A DNA stretch of 64,000 nucleotides from Bubalus kerabau (lineage: Eukaryota; Chordata; Mammalia; Artiodactyla; Bovidae): the NCBI RefSeq assembly GCF_029407905.1, contig NC_073633.1:23822501-23886500 (forward strand), given 5' to 3'. The notes below the pieces were generated by a model. It saw nothing but the letters and a program-made list of their open reading frames with translations, ran no database searches and was not told where the DNA came from. Shown here piece by piece: positions 21,820 through 32,524 of the stretch. The translations under genes were made by a program, and so were the position numbers. The first letter of the stretch is position 1; every line of letters starts with the position of its first letter.

Positions 21820-22039
21820 GTGTGTGTGTGTTAGTTGCTCAGTTATATCCAACTCTTTGCAACCCCATGGACTGTACTCTGCCAGGCTCCTCTGTCCATG
21901 GAATTCTCCAGGCAAGAATACTGGAGTGGGCTGCCATGCCCTCCTCCAGGGGATCTTCCTGACCCAGGGATCAAACCCTCATCTCCTGTGTCTAATGCAT
22001 TGAAGATGGATTCTTTACCCGCTGAGTCAGCAGGGAAGC
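21820..22039 (-). mobile_element. Bov-tA SINE, reverse (first of pair)
   Basis: (TG)n left end, 'ccaggcaagaatactggagt' body, 'gctgagtcagcagggaagc' head at the right. It is flanked by ccagaggactcat (21807-21819) and ccagagggctcat (22040-22052). Confidence 0.94.
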
Positions 22040-22052
22040 CCAGAGGGCTCAT

Positions 22053-22267
22053 TAGAGTGAAAGTGTTTAGTCTCTCAGTCGTGTCTGACTCTCTGTGATC
22101 CCATGGGCTGTAGCCCGCCAGGCTCCTCTGTCCATGGAATTCTCTGGACAAGAATACTGGAGCGGGTTGCCATTTCCTTCTCCAGGGGATCTTCCTGACT
22201 CAGGGACTGAAACTGTGTCTCCTGCATTGCAGGCAGATTCTTTACCATCTGAGCCACCAGGGAAGGC
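22053..22267 (-). mobile_element. Bov-tA SINE, reverse (second of pair)
   Basis: A second reverse Bov-tA adjoins the first, separated only by the 13-bp target copy at 22040-22052. A third copy of the same 13-mer, ccagaggactcat, follows at 22268-22280. Two successive insertions into one duplicated target fit best. Confidence 0.94.
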
Positions 22268-22529
22268 CCAGAGGACTCATGCCAGGGTCTAATTGGAACA
22301 AGGAATCTCAGGATCCTTCCTTTGCTAGGAGCTCCCAAAACAATGCATGTGTTCAAGTCCGGGCCAGCTGGCTGAGCACATCCCTGGAATTGCCTGTCTT
22401 CCCTTCCTGAAAGACAAGAGACTTGGCACTGAATGTAGGTCAAGTTTGTGTCCAAGATTCTTTTCTCTTTTTTCCCAAGACAAAGTCTAAGAAGTAGCTG
22501 GCCTGGGAGTGGTTTGGGACAGGGAGGAG

Positions 22530-22735
22530 GGAATCTAACATTTGTTCAGTGTCTCCCATGTGTTAGGGACAGTGCCTGGTTCATCAATGCCATGGCATTT
22601 GGTCCTCACCAGTCTTGTGAACTAGGGGGCCTTAGCTCTATTTTATGGATGAGGCAATTGAAACTCCAAGTGGTCACTTGCTAAGGTCACACAGAGGCAG
22701 AGCCAGGATTTTAAGTTCCTTTGTTTGGTTCCAGG
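22530..22735 (+). mobile_element. MIR element
   Basis: The core reads in order: 'catgtgttagggacagtgcc', 'cctcaccagtcttgtgaact', 'gatgaggcaattgaaactcc', 'ctaaggtcacacagaggcag'. This is the conserved MIR core and 3' part. Confidence 0.88.
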
Positions 22736-23460
22736 GAACCTCCCTTTTCTACTGCACCTGCATAGGAGGCAAGGGACCCCCTTGTCTTATTCCCCCAACT
22801 CCCAAGGGTTCACAGTGGTAGAGGAAGGGCCCAGGCAGGGCTTCTGCCAGTGAGCTTCCACGGGGCCCAGCCCCTTGGTTGTTCTCTTTCCTGTTTCTTC
22901 ATTCTCTTCTTTTGCCAACCAAATACCCCCCAAGCAATCGGATGTTAAAACAAACACACAACAATGGCCAAAAATGACACCTCCTTGACTTTCCTCCAGG
23001 TCTAGCCACCATTTTTTTATCCCTATAGACTGATGCAGTCCCCTTCTTAGCTGCACTTCTTTGAAAAATTATCCTCATATCACATTCCCATTTCCTCACT
23101 ATCCTGTCTTCATCCTTCATCACATTCTGGTCTGTCTTCCTCTCTCTGTTCTTCACTGAAATTGTCCCACCACGGCTACTAATTACTTTCTTGTTGCTAA
23201 GCTCATTAGACACTTCCCATTCTCACGATACTGGACTTAGCAGCACCGATCTTTGGACCTCTTGGTCGGCCCACTTTTTCTTTTTTTCCATAACGACATA
23301 GTCTCTGGAATTTCCTCCAACCTCCAGACTACTGCTTCTTCATCTCTTTTCCAGCCTCTTTCTCCTCCATCCAAATTTCAAATATCTAAGTTTTTCAGGG
23401 CCTGACTTCAGCCCCTTCCCTTCTCAAGCTCTGATTTCATTGCCATCCATGGCTTAAATA
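22736..23460. other. Unassigned, pyrimidine-rich DNA
   Basis: About 725 bp. Positions 23070-23400 are strongly C/T-biased. No gene or family is recognised. Confidence 0.4.
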
Positions 23461-23472
23461 CCTCTGGATGCT

Positions 23473-23696
23473 GTATGTGCGTGCTAAATTGCTTCAGTTC
23501 TGTTCGACTCTTTGCGACACTATGGACTGTAGTCTGCCAGCCTCCTCTTTCCATGCGATTCTCCAGGCAAACATACTGGAGTGGGTTGCCATACCCTCCT
23601 GCAGGGGATTTTCCCCACCCAGGTATCAAACCTGCGTCTCTTATATCTTCTGCTTTGGCAGGCAGATTCTTTACCACTAACACCACCTGGGAAGCC
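23473..23696 (-). mobile_element. Bov-tA SINE, reverse
   Basis: 'gtgctaaattgcttcagttc' at the left and 'caccacctgggaagcc' at the right. A 12-bp perfect TSD, cctctggatgct, lies at 23461-23472 and 23697-23708. Confidence 0.95.
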
Positions 23697-23799
23697 CCTC
23701 TGGATGCTAATGAGGCCTGTATTTATATCATCAGTCTAGATGACCCTTCTGAGCTCCAGATCCATGGATCCAATCATCTATGCAAGAGTTCAGCAAATA

Positions 23800-23960
23800 T
23801 TTTTGTGTGTAACAGGCCAGGCAGTAACTATTTTAGGCTTTGTGGGCTAAATGGTGTCTGTTCCAACTACTCAACTCTGCCATTATACTGCAAATTCAAC
23901 CATGGACAATGTGACAGTGAATAGGCATGGTGGCTGTGTTCCAGTTAAATTTTGTTTATG
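23800..23960 (+). mobile_element. hAT-Charlie-like DNA transposon fragment
   Basis: 'ctattttaggctttgtgggc', 'caactactcaactctgccat' and 'gtggctgtgttccagttaaa' are consecutive blocks of a common mammalian hAT-type non-autonomous element. The 3' terminus is lost. Confidence 0.65.
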
Positions 23961-24430
23961 GACCCTGAAATTAGAATTTTATATAATTCTCATGTGTTAG
24001 GAAATATTCTTCTTCTTTCAATTTTTCTCAACCATTTAAAAATTAAAATTTAACATAATTTTCACATGTCAGGAAATAGTTATTTTCTTTTAGATTTTTT
24101 CCAGTTATTTTAAACTATAAAAACCAGATGGCAAGACAGATGTGTTTCATAGGCTGAGACTGGTCACATCCAGGTCTATGTGTTGGTTTCCTTAGATGAC
24201 TTGTAGATGCCTTTACACCAGAATATCCATAGTGTAATTCTGGAGCTTCACCTCCAGATCTCAGTATCCCCGGCTTGGTAAAGGACACTTGGTAAGAAAT
24301 CTGAGAGTCATCTCTGATGGATTCTTTTTACTCGCTCCTCTCTGCTTACAGCATTCAGTCACCAATGGAAGCACTTCTTGTTCTTCCTTCTAAATACAGG
24401 CAGCAGGATAATATTGAGAAATATCTACCA
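23961..24430. other. Unassigned A/T-rich DNA
   Basis: Contains an imperfect local repeat ('catgtgttaggaaatattct' near 23993 and 'cacatgtcaggaaatagtta' near 24063), each in an A/T-rich setting. No gene is recognised. Confidence 0.4.
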
Positions 24431-24439
24431 CGGTTCTCA

Positions 24440-24620
24440 ATTTAGGGGTTTGCATTCATTCACTCTCTCATCTCCTTCAAGTCTTTCCTCAAATGACATC
24501 TTTTCCACAAGGTCTATGGAAATGATGGACAATCTTTCTCCATCCCTGATACCTTTACCCTGACTTTTTCCTCCCTCTTAGCACGTTTCACTTGAGAATG
24601 TATTAATACTCTGAAATTTA
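24440..24620 (+). mobile_element. L2 LINE 3' fragment
   Basis: 'tcaagtctttcctcaaatga' and the following block fit the L2 ORF2 end/3' UTR. Diverged. Confidence 0.6.
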
Positions 24621-24714
24621 TTAGGTATTACTGGTTTTAACATTTTTATTGGGTTTTTAATAGATTATTTGATGTGGACATTTTACAGTATTTATTGAAT
24701 TTATTACAATATTG

Positions 24715-25022
24715 TTTGTTTTTTAATTTATTTTTAATCGAAGAATAATTGCTTTATAATATTGTTTGTTTCTGTAATACATCAACATAAATCAGCCATA
24801 GTTATACATATGTCCCCTCCCTCTTGAACCTCCTTTATACCTCCCACCGCATCCCACCCCCTAGGTTGTCACAGAGCCCAGGTTTGAAGTCCATAAGTCA
24901 TACAGCAAATTCCCACTGGCTATCTATTTTACATATGATAATGTATATGTTTCCATGTACTCTCTCTCCCACCCTCTTCCGCCCACTGTGTCCACAAGTC
25001 TCCTTCCCATTGAATTTCTGTT
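24715..25022 (-). mobile_element. Ruminant L1 3' end, reverse
   Basis: 'aagaataattgctttataat', then 'tatgtcccctccctcttgaa' and 'tggctatctattttacatat' are the ruminant L1 3' region on the minus strand. Closely similar copies occur at 48495 and 52871. Confidence 0.85.
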
Positions 25023-25128
25023 TTGTGTTTTGGTTTTTTGGCCACAAGGCATGTGGGATCTTAGTTCCCCATATCTCCTGTGTTAGAAGGCAAAGTCTTC
25101 TAACCACTGGACCACCAGGGAAGTCCCC
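25023..25128 (-). mobile_element. CHR-type SINE, reverse
   Basis: 'gttttttggccacaaggcat' at the left and 'ccactggaccaccagggaag' at the right. Confidence 0.85.
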
Positions 25129-25134
25129 ATATTA

Positions 25135-25290
25135 TTGCTATTGTTTCTAGCCTGACTCTTCTGGTTAGAACATCCCCTCTCCAAGGGTAGGGATTTTTGT
25201 CTGTTTTTGTTCTCTGCTGTGTCCCAAGCACTTAGAACAGTGCACATAGAAGGGGCCCAACTCACACGTGTTGAATCAATGAATGATGCT
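25135..25290 (+). mobile_element. L2 LINE 3' end
   Basis: 'gtctgtttttgttctctgct', 'gcacttagaacagtgcacat' and 'gttgaatcaatgaatgatgc' are the conserved L2 3' end. Confidence 0.82.
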
Positions 25291-25373
25291 GAGCCTTAGG
25301 TTTCTTTATGGGGAGGACAGGATTAGTGGAGACAAAAGAAATCATTGGTATTCATAAATGGGACTCTTTAAAG

Positions 25374-25526
25374 CAGTGGTTCCTGACCCCGGCTGCACAC
25401 TAAAGTCATCTGGGAGCTTTAAGAATCCTGTCGCCCAGGCTAAGCCCCAGACCAATTAAATCAGAAGTTCCCGGAATGGAAACTTTTCAGGTTCCTACAA
25501 AGTGCAGCCAAGGTTAAGAACCATTG
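25374..25526 (+). mobile_element. MER5A (hAT-Charlie MITE)
   Basis: Terminal inverted repeats cagtggttc (25374) and gaaccattg (ending 25526). Inside, 'agaccaattaaatcagaa' is diagnostic. The 8-bp TSD ctttaaag/ctttaaaa lies at 25366-25373 and 25527-25534, the size expected for hAT elements. Confidence 0.9.
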
Positions 25527-25534
25527 CTTTAAAA

Positions 25535-25875
25535 TGATGGAAATTATAACAGTCATAAAAGCAAGATTTTCATTTGTTAAAGTCAGACTTTGTGGTGAAG
25601 GGAAAAAAGCATTCATGGGCTCTGAAGATCCTGAGCTCAGAGGACTGGGTGTTTGAACAGGGAAGAAAGAAGAGTAATTCACAGAAGATAAAAGTTCAGG
25701 CTGGGGGCAAGAGACAAAGACCAGAAACACGGTGGGGCTGGTACGTCAGTCCCCATCATGGTTCAGGCCGTAGATGGGGTTGGGGATGTAAAGATGTAGG
25801 AGACTTTGTCTCATTTCTTCTAAGATATAAATGGCGGAACAATTTGTCAGAGTGAACCTGAATTACCCTCTCATT
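25535..25875. other. Unassigned DNA
   Basis: About 340 bp, purine-rich in part. The open frame at 25574-25855 (93 codons) has no family features. Confidence 0.35.
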
Positions 25876-25887
25876 ATACCCTACCCG

Positions 25888-26162
25888 CGGAGAAGGCAAT
25901 GGCACCCCACTCCAGTACTCTTGCCTGGAAAATCCCATGGATGGAAGAGCCTGGTAGGCTGCAGTCCATGGGATCACTAAGAGTCGGACACGACTGAGCG
26001 ACTTCACTTTCACTTTTCACTTTCATGCATTGAAGAAGAAATGGCAACCCACTCCAGTGTTCTTGCCTGGAGAATCCCAGGGACGGGGGAGCCTGGTGGG
26101 CTGCCGTCTATGGGGTCACACAGAGTCGGACACGACTGAAGTGACTTAGCAGCAGTAGCAGC
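25888..26162 (+). mobile_element. BOV-A2 SINE
   Basis: Two BovA monomers and an AGCAGT-type tail. A 12-bp perfect TSD, ataccctacccg, lies at 25876-25887 and 26163-26174. Confidence 0.96.
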
Positions 26163-26174
26163 ATACCCTACCCG

Positions 26175-26649
26175 GGGACTCTTTCACTTCCAGTGGTTCC
26201 ATTTTCCAAGAAAATGTTCCTGGACCCTGGAGAGGGGCCAGGCAGATGGCTTTCTATGGGGAGCTCCCATGGCTGCCAGGAAACTATTGTGTCATGGGGT
26301 AAGGGGAGCCCAGAGCAGAGGCAGTGGGAAGGCCAGCACAGTATAGAGATGGGTCAGTCTCAGGGAACCTACAGAGCCAGTGGGTCAGAAGAGTGCAGAT
26401 CACTGTACTTTTAATCTGGGAAAATAGATCTCATGTCACACCATCAGTGGACCCTTGCAGCATTGTCATGGGGGCCGAGGCAAGGCTGACACCCAGACAG
26501 GCCAGGTCACCGCTGCAAGGACCGGAGGACAACGTGCATATGAGGAGCCCCTTCCCTGACTCCGTAATGCCTTCCAAACCATGCTAGTTCTCACTTGGGT
26601 TTTTCCTTCATGTCACTTTCACATTTGTCATCCCAAGGTTAGTGAACAA
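26175..26649. other. Unassigned DNA
   Basis: About 475 bp, GC-moderate. No gene is recognised. Confidence 0.4.
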
Positions 26650-26775
26650 TTGTTCGATGATTATTTGGTATTTGAATGAAAGAGTCTATGAAGGCAGGAA
26701 CCACAGCTGTGTCCCCAGAAACTAACAGTGCCAGGCCCACAGGAGTGGATATTTACTGAATGAATGAAGACATGA
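26650..26775 (+). mobile_element. L2 LINE 3' end
   Basis: 'gaaggcaggaaccacagctg', 'aacagtgccaggcccacagg' and 'tgaatgaatgaagacatgaa' fit the L2 terminus. Confidence 0.82.
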
Positions 26776-27894
26776 ATGAATGGGAGTCTCACCCTAGTGC
26801 TGGGCTGAGGCCTTGGGGCAGGATTCCAGACACTGGGAAGGCTTGAATAGCCACCAAGGTGCTTCTGGGAAGAGGAAAGTCCTCGTGGGGTGCCTAGAGG
26901 ACAGGGACCATGTAGGCTTTTGCTCAGTTCTGCCGATTTGCACGGGTCTGGGCTTGTCTCTGAGCGACCAGGCAGTGTGTGAGATTTGCAGCCTCAGACA
27001 CAGGTGCGTAGGGTCGAGCCTCACGTCGCACCACATCCTGACTTACTACCTCCTCTACACTTGGCTCCCTTGACACCCAAAAGGCTCTTGTCCTGACCAG
27101 GGCACTTCCAGTTTCCTTCCCACCACTGTTCTGTCCTTCCCACTGGCTGCCAAACTTCCCCCACCCCCCTCCTACCAGGCCCCCGCCTTCCTGTCTCTGG
27201 ACCCATAAAAAGTCACTTTGGCCTCAATCAATAGACTATCTCTTTAACAAGGGAGATGCTGGTTTGCAGAATGGAGCCTCTGCGCTGGGCCGGGGGAAAG
27301 CTAGTTTCCGAAGACAGCTCTGCTTTGCAGGATAATGCATTAGGCCGCATCAGCAGATTTTTGCTTTTTATGAGGACATATACGATTCCCCAAAGAAATC
27401 TTCCAGAGAGGGTGTGGGGAGGGTGGAAGAGTTGGGAGAAAAGTGAGGAGACATAATTCTGGAGGTTCAGAGAGAGTGCTGCTCAGATTCTGTCCTTTGC
27501 CGCCTTCCTGTCCCTTCCTTAGGGCCTTTAAGTGTAAGGGCAGTGCTATTTCCTTCTGCCATCCACTTACACAGTGTAAACACTCAAATCCGTCTAGGAA
27601 CAGAACGCACACACACTTGCACACAACATGCTCCTGGCTTACACTCAGTGCTGGTATACATAGATGATGCAGTACCTTTACCTGCAAGGTGCCCCTCGCC
27701 ATCTCCACGTCTTCTCATCACCCAGCTAATGCCTGGGCTTCTCACAGGTGAGCTCACTGTTCAATCAACCCTTCCTTGGGGAGCCCCCTGGCCTGGTCCC
27801 CTGGTGAAGCCTTCTCGTGGCACCCTGTGAGGCCATCCCCCACTGCCCTCCACCTTTTGGGGTCATTTGCTGTGGTAGATTTTGACACTACTTT
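26776..27894. other. Unassigned, apparently unique DNA
   Basis: About 1.1 kb, comparatively GC-rich, with no recognised repeat. Overlapping short open frames occur on both strands without a known domain. It is one of the better candidates for conserved non-coding sequence or a missed exon, but nothing specific supports either. Confidence 0.35.
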
Positions 27895-28018
27895 GTGTGT
27901 TTCTTTAGTTAATATGTGCCTCACCTTCCAGACTGTAATCTTCAAGTGACAGTCACCATTTTGTTCTATCCTCCCCACTCAGCAGGTCCTCATTAAATAT
28001 AATAATTGGTGAATGAAT
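27895..28018 (+). mobile_element. L2 LINE 3' end
   Basis: 'cttccagactgtaatcttca' and 'gcaggtcctcattaaatata' followed by 'ggtgaatgaatcaa'. Confidence 0.75.
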
Positions 28019-28022
28019 CAAT

Positions 28023-28553
28023 GGATGTGGTAGGCAGCTTCCAGAACAGACCCCAGTGATCCCACTTCCTGGAGGTCGTGTTCCTGTGCAGTCCCCTCCC
28101 CTGAGTGTGGGCTGGACCTAGTGACACTCTAACGAGTAGAATATGGCAGGAGTGTTGGATGCCACTTCTGAGCTTAGGTTATACAAGATCACAGTCCATC
28201 CCCCGCCCCTCTCTCTCTCTCTTCTGTTCTCACTCTTGCTCTCTCTCTCTTGTTGACTTACTTGCTCTGAAGATGTTAGCTGCCACATTGTGAGCTACCC
28301 TATGGAGAGTTCTATGTGGCAAGGACTTGAGGGTGGCTTCTAAGTCACAACTAGTGACCTGCCAACAGCCAGGAGAGCTGGGCTTTGAGGTGACTGCAGA
28401 CCAGTCTGACACCCTGATTGCAGTTTTATGAGATGCTCAAACCAGCTGTGCCCCAATTCCTGCCCTACAGAAACCATGAGATGATGAATGTTGTTCACTG
28501 AAGCCACTAAGTTTCAGAGTCATTTGTTACACAGCTGTGGATAACCAATACAA
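28023..28553 (+). mobile_element. Ancient mammalian LTR-like repeat
   Basis: Same family as 430-985 but in sense orientation: 'gggctggacctagtgacact', 'cttaggttatacaagatcac', a (TC)-rich tract, 'gctgccacattgtgagctac', and the end 'gttacacagctgtggataac'. The length of about 530 bp suggests a nearly complete copy. The class is uncertain. Confidence 0.6.
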
Positions 28554-28650
28554 AAATAGATGATTGATAAACACATAACCACTAGCCCATCCTATACTGA
28601 AGTATACCCTACTCATAGCCTCTTCTGTACACTCAAACATTCCACATCAG

Positions 28651-29929
28651 TCAGTTCAGTCGCTCAGTCGTGTCCTACTCTTTGCAACCCCATGAACTCG
28701 CCAGGCTTCCCTGTCCATCACTAACTCCCAGAGTTTACCCAAACTCATGTCCATTGAGTTGGTGATGCCATCCAACCATCTCATCCTCTGTCGTCCCCTT
28801 CTCCTCCCGCCCTCAATCTTTTCCAGAATCAGGGTCTTTTCAAATGAGTCAGCTCTCCACATCAGGTGGCCAAAGTATTGGAGTTTCAGCTTCAAAATCA
28901 GTCCTACCAATGAACACCCAGGACTGATCTCCTTTAGGATGGACTGGTTGGATCTCCTTGCAGTCCAAGGGACTCTCAAGAGTCTTCTCCAACACCACAG
29001 TTCAAAAACATCAATTCTTTGGCACTCAGCTTTCTTTATAGTCCAACTCTCACATCCATACATGACAACTGGAAAAACCATAGGCTTGACTAGGCGGACC
29101 TTTGTTTACAAAGTAATGTCTCTGTTTTTTAATATGCTGTCTGGGTTGGTCATAACTTTCCTTCCAAAGAGTAAACATCTTTTAATTTCATGGCTGCAAT
29201 CATCTTCTGCAGTGATTTTGGAGCTCAGAAAAATAAAGTCAGCCACTCTTTCCACTGTTTCCCCATCTATTTGCCATAAAGTGATGGGACCGGATGCCAT
29301 GATCTTCGTTTTCTGAATGTTGAGCTTTAAGCCAACTTTTTCACTCTCCACTTTCACTTTCATCAAGAGGCTTTTTAGTTCCTCTTCACTTTCTGCCATA
29401 AGGGTGGTGTCATCTGCATATCTGAGGTGATTGATATTTCTCCTGGCAATCTTGATTCCAGCTTGTGTTTCTTCCAGCCCAGTGTTTCTCATGATGTACT
29501 CTGCATATAAGTTAAATAAGCAGGGTGATAATATACAGCCTCGACGTACTCCTTTTCCTATTTGGAACCAGTCTGTTGTTCCATGTCCAGTTCTAACTGT
29601 TGCTTCCTGACCTGCATACAGATTTCTCAAGAGGCAGGTCAGGTGATCTGGTATTCCCATCTCTTTCAGAATTTTCCACAGTTTATTGTGATCCACACAG
29701 TCAAAGGCTTTGGCATAGTCAATAAAGCAGAAATAGATGTTTTTCTGGAACTCTCTTGCTTTTTCGATGATCCAGTAGATGTTGACAATTTGATCTCTGA
29801 TTCCTCTTCCTTTTCTAAAACCAGCTTGAACATCTGGAAGTTCATGTTTCATGTACTGTTGAAGCCTGGCTTGGAGAATCATGAGCATTACTTTACTAGC
29901 GTGTGAGATGAGTGCAATTGTGCGGTAGG
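28651..29929 (-). mobile_element. BovB LINE, 5'-truncated, reverse
   Basis: 1279 bp of BovB. Its 3' terminus is at the left ('tcagttcagtcgctcagtcg'). A 10-bp TSD with one mismatch, tccacat[c/a]ag, lies at 28641-28650 and 29930-29939. It is the longest BovB copy in the window by a few bases. Confidence 0.94.
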
Positions 29930-29954
29930 TCCACATAAGTCTGCCCTTTGCCAT
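28656..29954 (-). pseudogene. BovB reverse transcriptase, frameshifted
   Basis: Two frames together cover the C-terminal part of the BovB protein. 29106-29954 (282 codons) has motif A near residues 77-85, motif B altered to 'GVRRGC', and YADD at 179-182. 28656-29081 (141 codons) carries the tail. The break is near 29090, where the first frame stops just after 'SRDITL'. The Q-to-R change in motif B and the break make it inactive. Confidence 0.92.
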
Positions 29955-30302
29955 ACAGCAGCAATGTTTTCACACACACACACACCTGAGCCCTGAAAGG
30001 CACTCTCCCTTTCTGTCTCTTCCCTGCCTTCCAACCCTGCTCAGGTGGACACGCTCCACCAGCTCCACTGCATCAGGCCAGAGGGCCGGGCGGCATGGAA
30101 GCCACCCCGTGGTCCTGCCACAGAGCCCCTCAGTCCATGAACCTCCTGCCTAGCTCTGCATCACTGCTGAGGCCAGAGTCACCAGTCAGCCAGCAGTCTT
30201 GTGAGAGGGGTTTTGTGGGAGGTACAGGCCCACTCCCGCCTGAGACGCAGGAGCGAGGAACGAGCCTTCTCCCGCTGTCTCCTGAAGCCCTGGCCTGGCC
30301 AG
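29940..30302. other. Unassigned DNA with short CA run
   Basis: A short CA run is at 29971-29986. The rest is GC-rich with nothing recognised. Confidence 0.35.
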
Positions 30303-30468
30303 CATTGTTGTTGTTGTTGAGCCACTCAGTTGTGTCTGACTCTTTGTGACCCCATGGACTGCAGCATGCTAGGCTTCCCTGTCCTTCACCATCTCCCGGA
30401 GTTTGCTCAAACTCATGTCCATTGAGTTGGTGATGTCATCCAACCATCTCATCCTCTGTCACCCTCTG
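30303..30468 (-). mobile_element. BovB 3'-end fragment, reverse
   Basis: 'ttgttgttgttgagccactc' tail, then BovB sequence to 'ccatctcatcctctgtcacc'. Only the last ~165 bp of BovB is present. Confidence 0.88.
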
Positions 30469-32524
30469 GGAACCATTCTCAGCCTGGAGCCCTGTACCCA
30501 GACAGCTGTAGGCAGCCAACTGCACACACTCCCACCTGCGCTGGACAGACTGGGCAGAAGGAATGGAAAGTCCCCTTTCTTCTTGCTTACTCCGTCCCAG
30601 CTTCCCTGAGACCCAGGAAGAGAGATTCTCCTAGCCCAGGACTCACAAGACCCTTCTCTGGAAGTCATTTCTCTAAGTCAAATCACCGTCTGAAATTGTC
30701 AGTGGCGGAAGCTCAGGGGACTGACTTTTAGAGACCTCAAATCAATGCAGATTTGTTGGTAATAGTGTGAGTATTCTTGGTTGGTTGGCAAGAAGAGGTC
30801 CAGAAAACCTGCATTTCCTGCTCCTCTCTCCTTACCATCCTACCTTTGGCTCAGAGGCACCTGCCTTGCTCTGGGTCTAATGAGGTTACTCAGAGTCCAG
30901 TGCTGATGTCTCTGGGAAGGATAGTCGAGGAAAATCTGCAGGCATTTGCTTCTTACTATCTCAGACCATATTCTCCCCTTAGCCTTGCTTTCTTTGGGTA
31001 AAATATGGGGGCGATTGGAGCTCTTCCATCAAGAGAATGAGCAGCTCAGGCCAGATGAAGAACTGAATTATCTGGATGGACTGGCCATCAGGGCCCTCAG
31101 GGGCAGCCAGAGCCACTCTGCTTAGCTTAGTCCTCAGACTGTGGGCAAGGCCAGCTGGCACCCTTGGGTTGTGCTCCCTGTAGGCAAGGCCAGGGAGCAG
31201 CCGGCTCTGTGGAGCCTGCGGCTTCAGGCCTAGAGCAGGGGTTGGGGGGCAGGTTCCTGGTCTGGGAGTCTCTTACTGGCACCAGCAGTCCTCAGCCCTG
31301 ACTGGAGAGGGAAGCTGATGTGGCTGGAGTCTTGGTTGAAAAGCATAGTAGAGATGCCTTTAGCATTATTAGTGGTGAGTTCTTGCATTGGCCTCAATCC
31401 TTATGTGCAGAGGCCTGCGCTCTGCACACTGTATGCCCGTGTCTGTGTGTGCTCTGTGACGGCCATCAAAATGGGGACCTTCACCTGGCAAGTCCTCATG
31501 GGTAAAGGAACTGGAAATTTTCCCTGATGCAAACCTATCTATCTAATCGATAGCCAAGTAGCCCTGCATATCAAAGAACTCATAATCTAGTTAAGGGGAC
31601 CAAAATCGCAAATGGATGATGGGGGTGGGTGGTGGTCTCTGGTTCGTATCAGCAGGGCTGCATGAGTGTCTGCCCACATCTTCCCCACCTTTGCTCCAGC
31701 CTCCGACTTCCAGGTCCCCGACCTGCCACTTTAAGCCTCTCTCTGTCTCCTCCTGTTTTCCCTTCCCTTCCCTCCTCACCCAGCTTTCTGTGGGCTTCTC
31801 CTCCACTGTCCCTCAGTCCTGTAAAACCCCAACCCCGTCTGGGCTTAACCACATGCCTTCTTCACGTCTGTGCTGACGTTGCTTGAGAATATCTCCGAAG
31901 CCTGCCACAGCCACATGCCCCAAGGTCACGGTACACTCACGTGTACATTCACACAGTCACCTGCGTGCCCTGCACGTCAGGTCATCTCTTCAGGTTTCTT
32001 CAGGGGTTTTGTTTCCTCTTCTCCACACGGGCCATTCCAGTCTTTCTCCTCAAACTTCCAACTCGATCATTCCCCAGCCTGTTACATCTCAGCCCCCTGC
32101 TACCATCAACAATAAACTTGCTGCTCTTTCACTGATAAAATTACCCCAATTTTGCTGTCAAACCTCAAACCTGTCTGAACTTCACCTATATCCTCTCTTA
32201 CCCTCCTGTTACCCAGGAGGCTTATGCTCTAGAGTCTAGAGCCTCTCACCTTCCCCATCCCTCACTTACAGCTGCAATCTTCACTTTCCTGTTGACCTCT
32301 TTTCATCAATATTTAAATATGTCACGTCTTTACCTTTAAAGCAATCTTCATGGACACCATCATGTCCTCTCCAGCTGTCATCCCATCTCTTTCCTCCCTT
32401 TCACAAGCAAATCTCTTGAATGTTTTCTACACTCATTGGGCTACTTTTTTCCTTGCTTACCTTACCCCTCAACACTTGGTCATCAAAATTCTGCCCCCTC
32501 TTGTCCACTGAGCCTGTTTTCATT
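30469..32524. other. Longest apparently unique stretch
   Basis: About 2 kb without a recognised repeat. Several short frames overlap near 31600-32240 on both strands, with strong C/T bias on the plus strand (31690-32500) that by itself produces long frames. I see no splice-flanked exon I can name. The stretch 32260-32520 may be an old repeat. Confidence 0.35.

Noticed and set aside
21807..22280. CRISPR-like array (repeated 13-mer with regular spacers)
   Set aside because: The 'spacers' are SINEs of ~220 bp and the 13-mers are target-site duplications; the genome is mammalian.
30095..30349. GC-rich frame with a possible signal-like stretch near its end
   Set aside because: The hydrophobic tail is translated from the (TTG)n BovB terminus; no other support.
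31591..31886. Overlapping frames on both strands as an exon
   Set aside because: Strong C/T strand bias removes stops in several frames at once; no splice or domain evidence.
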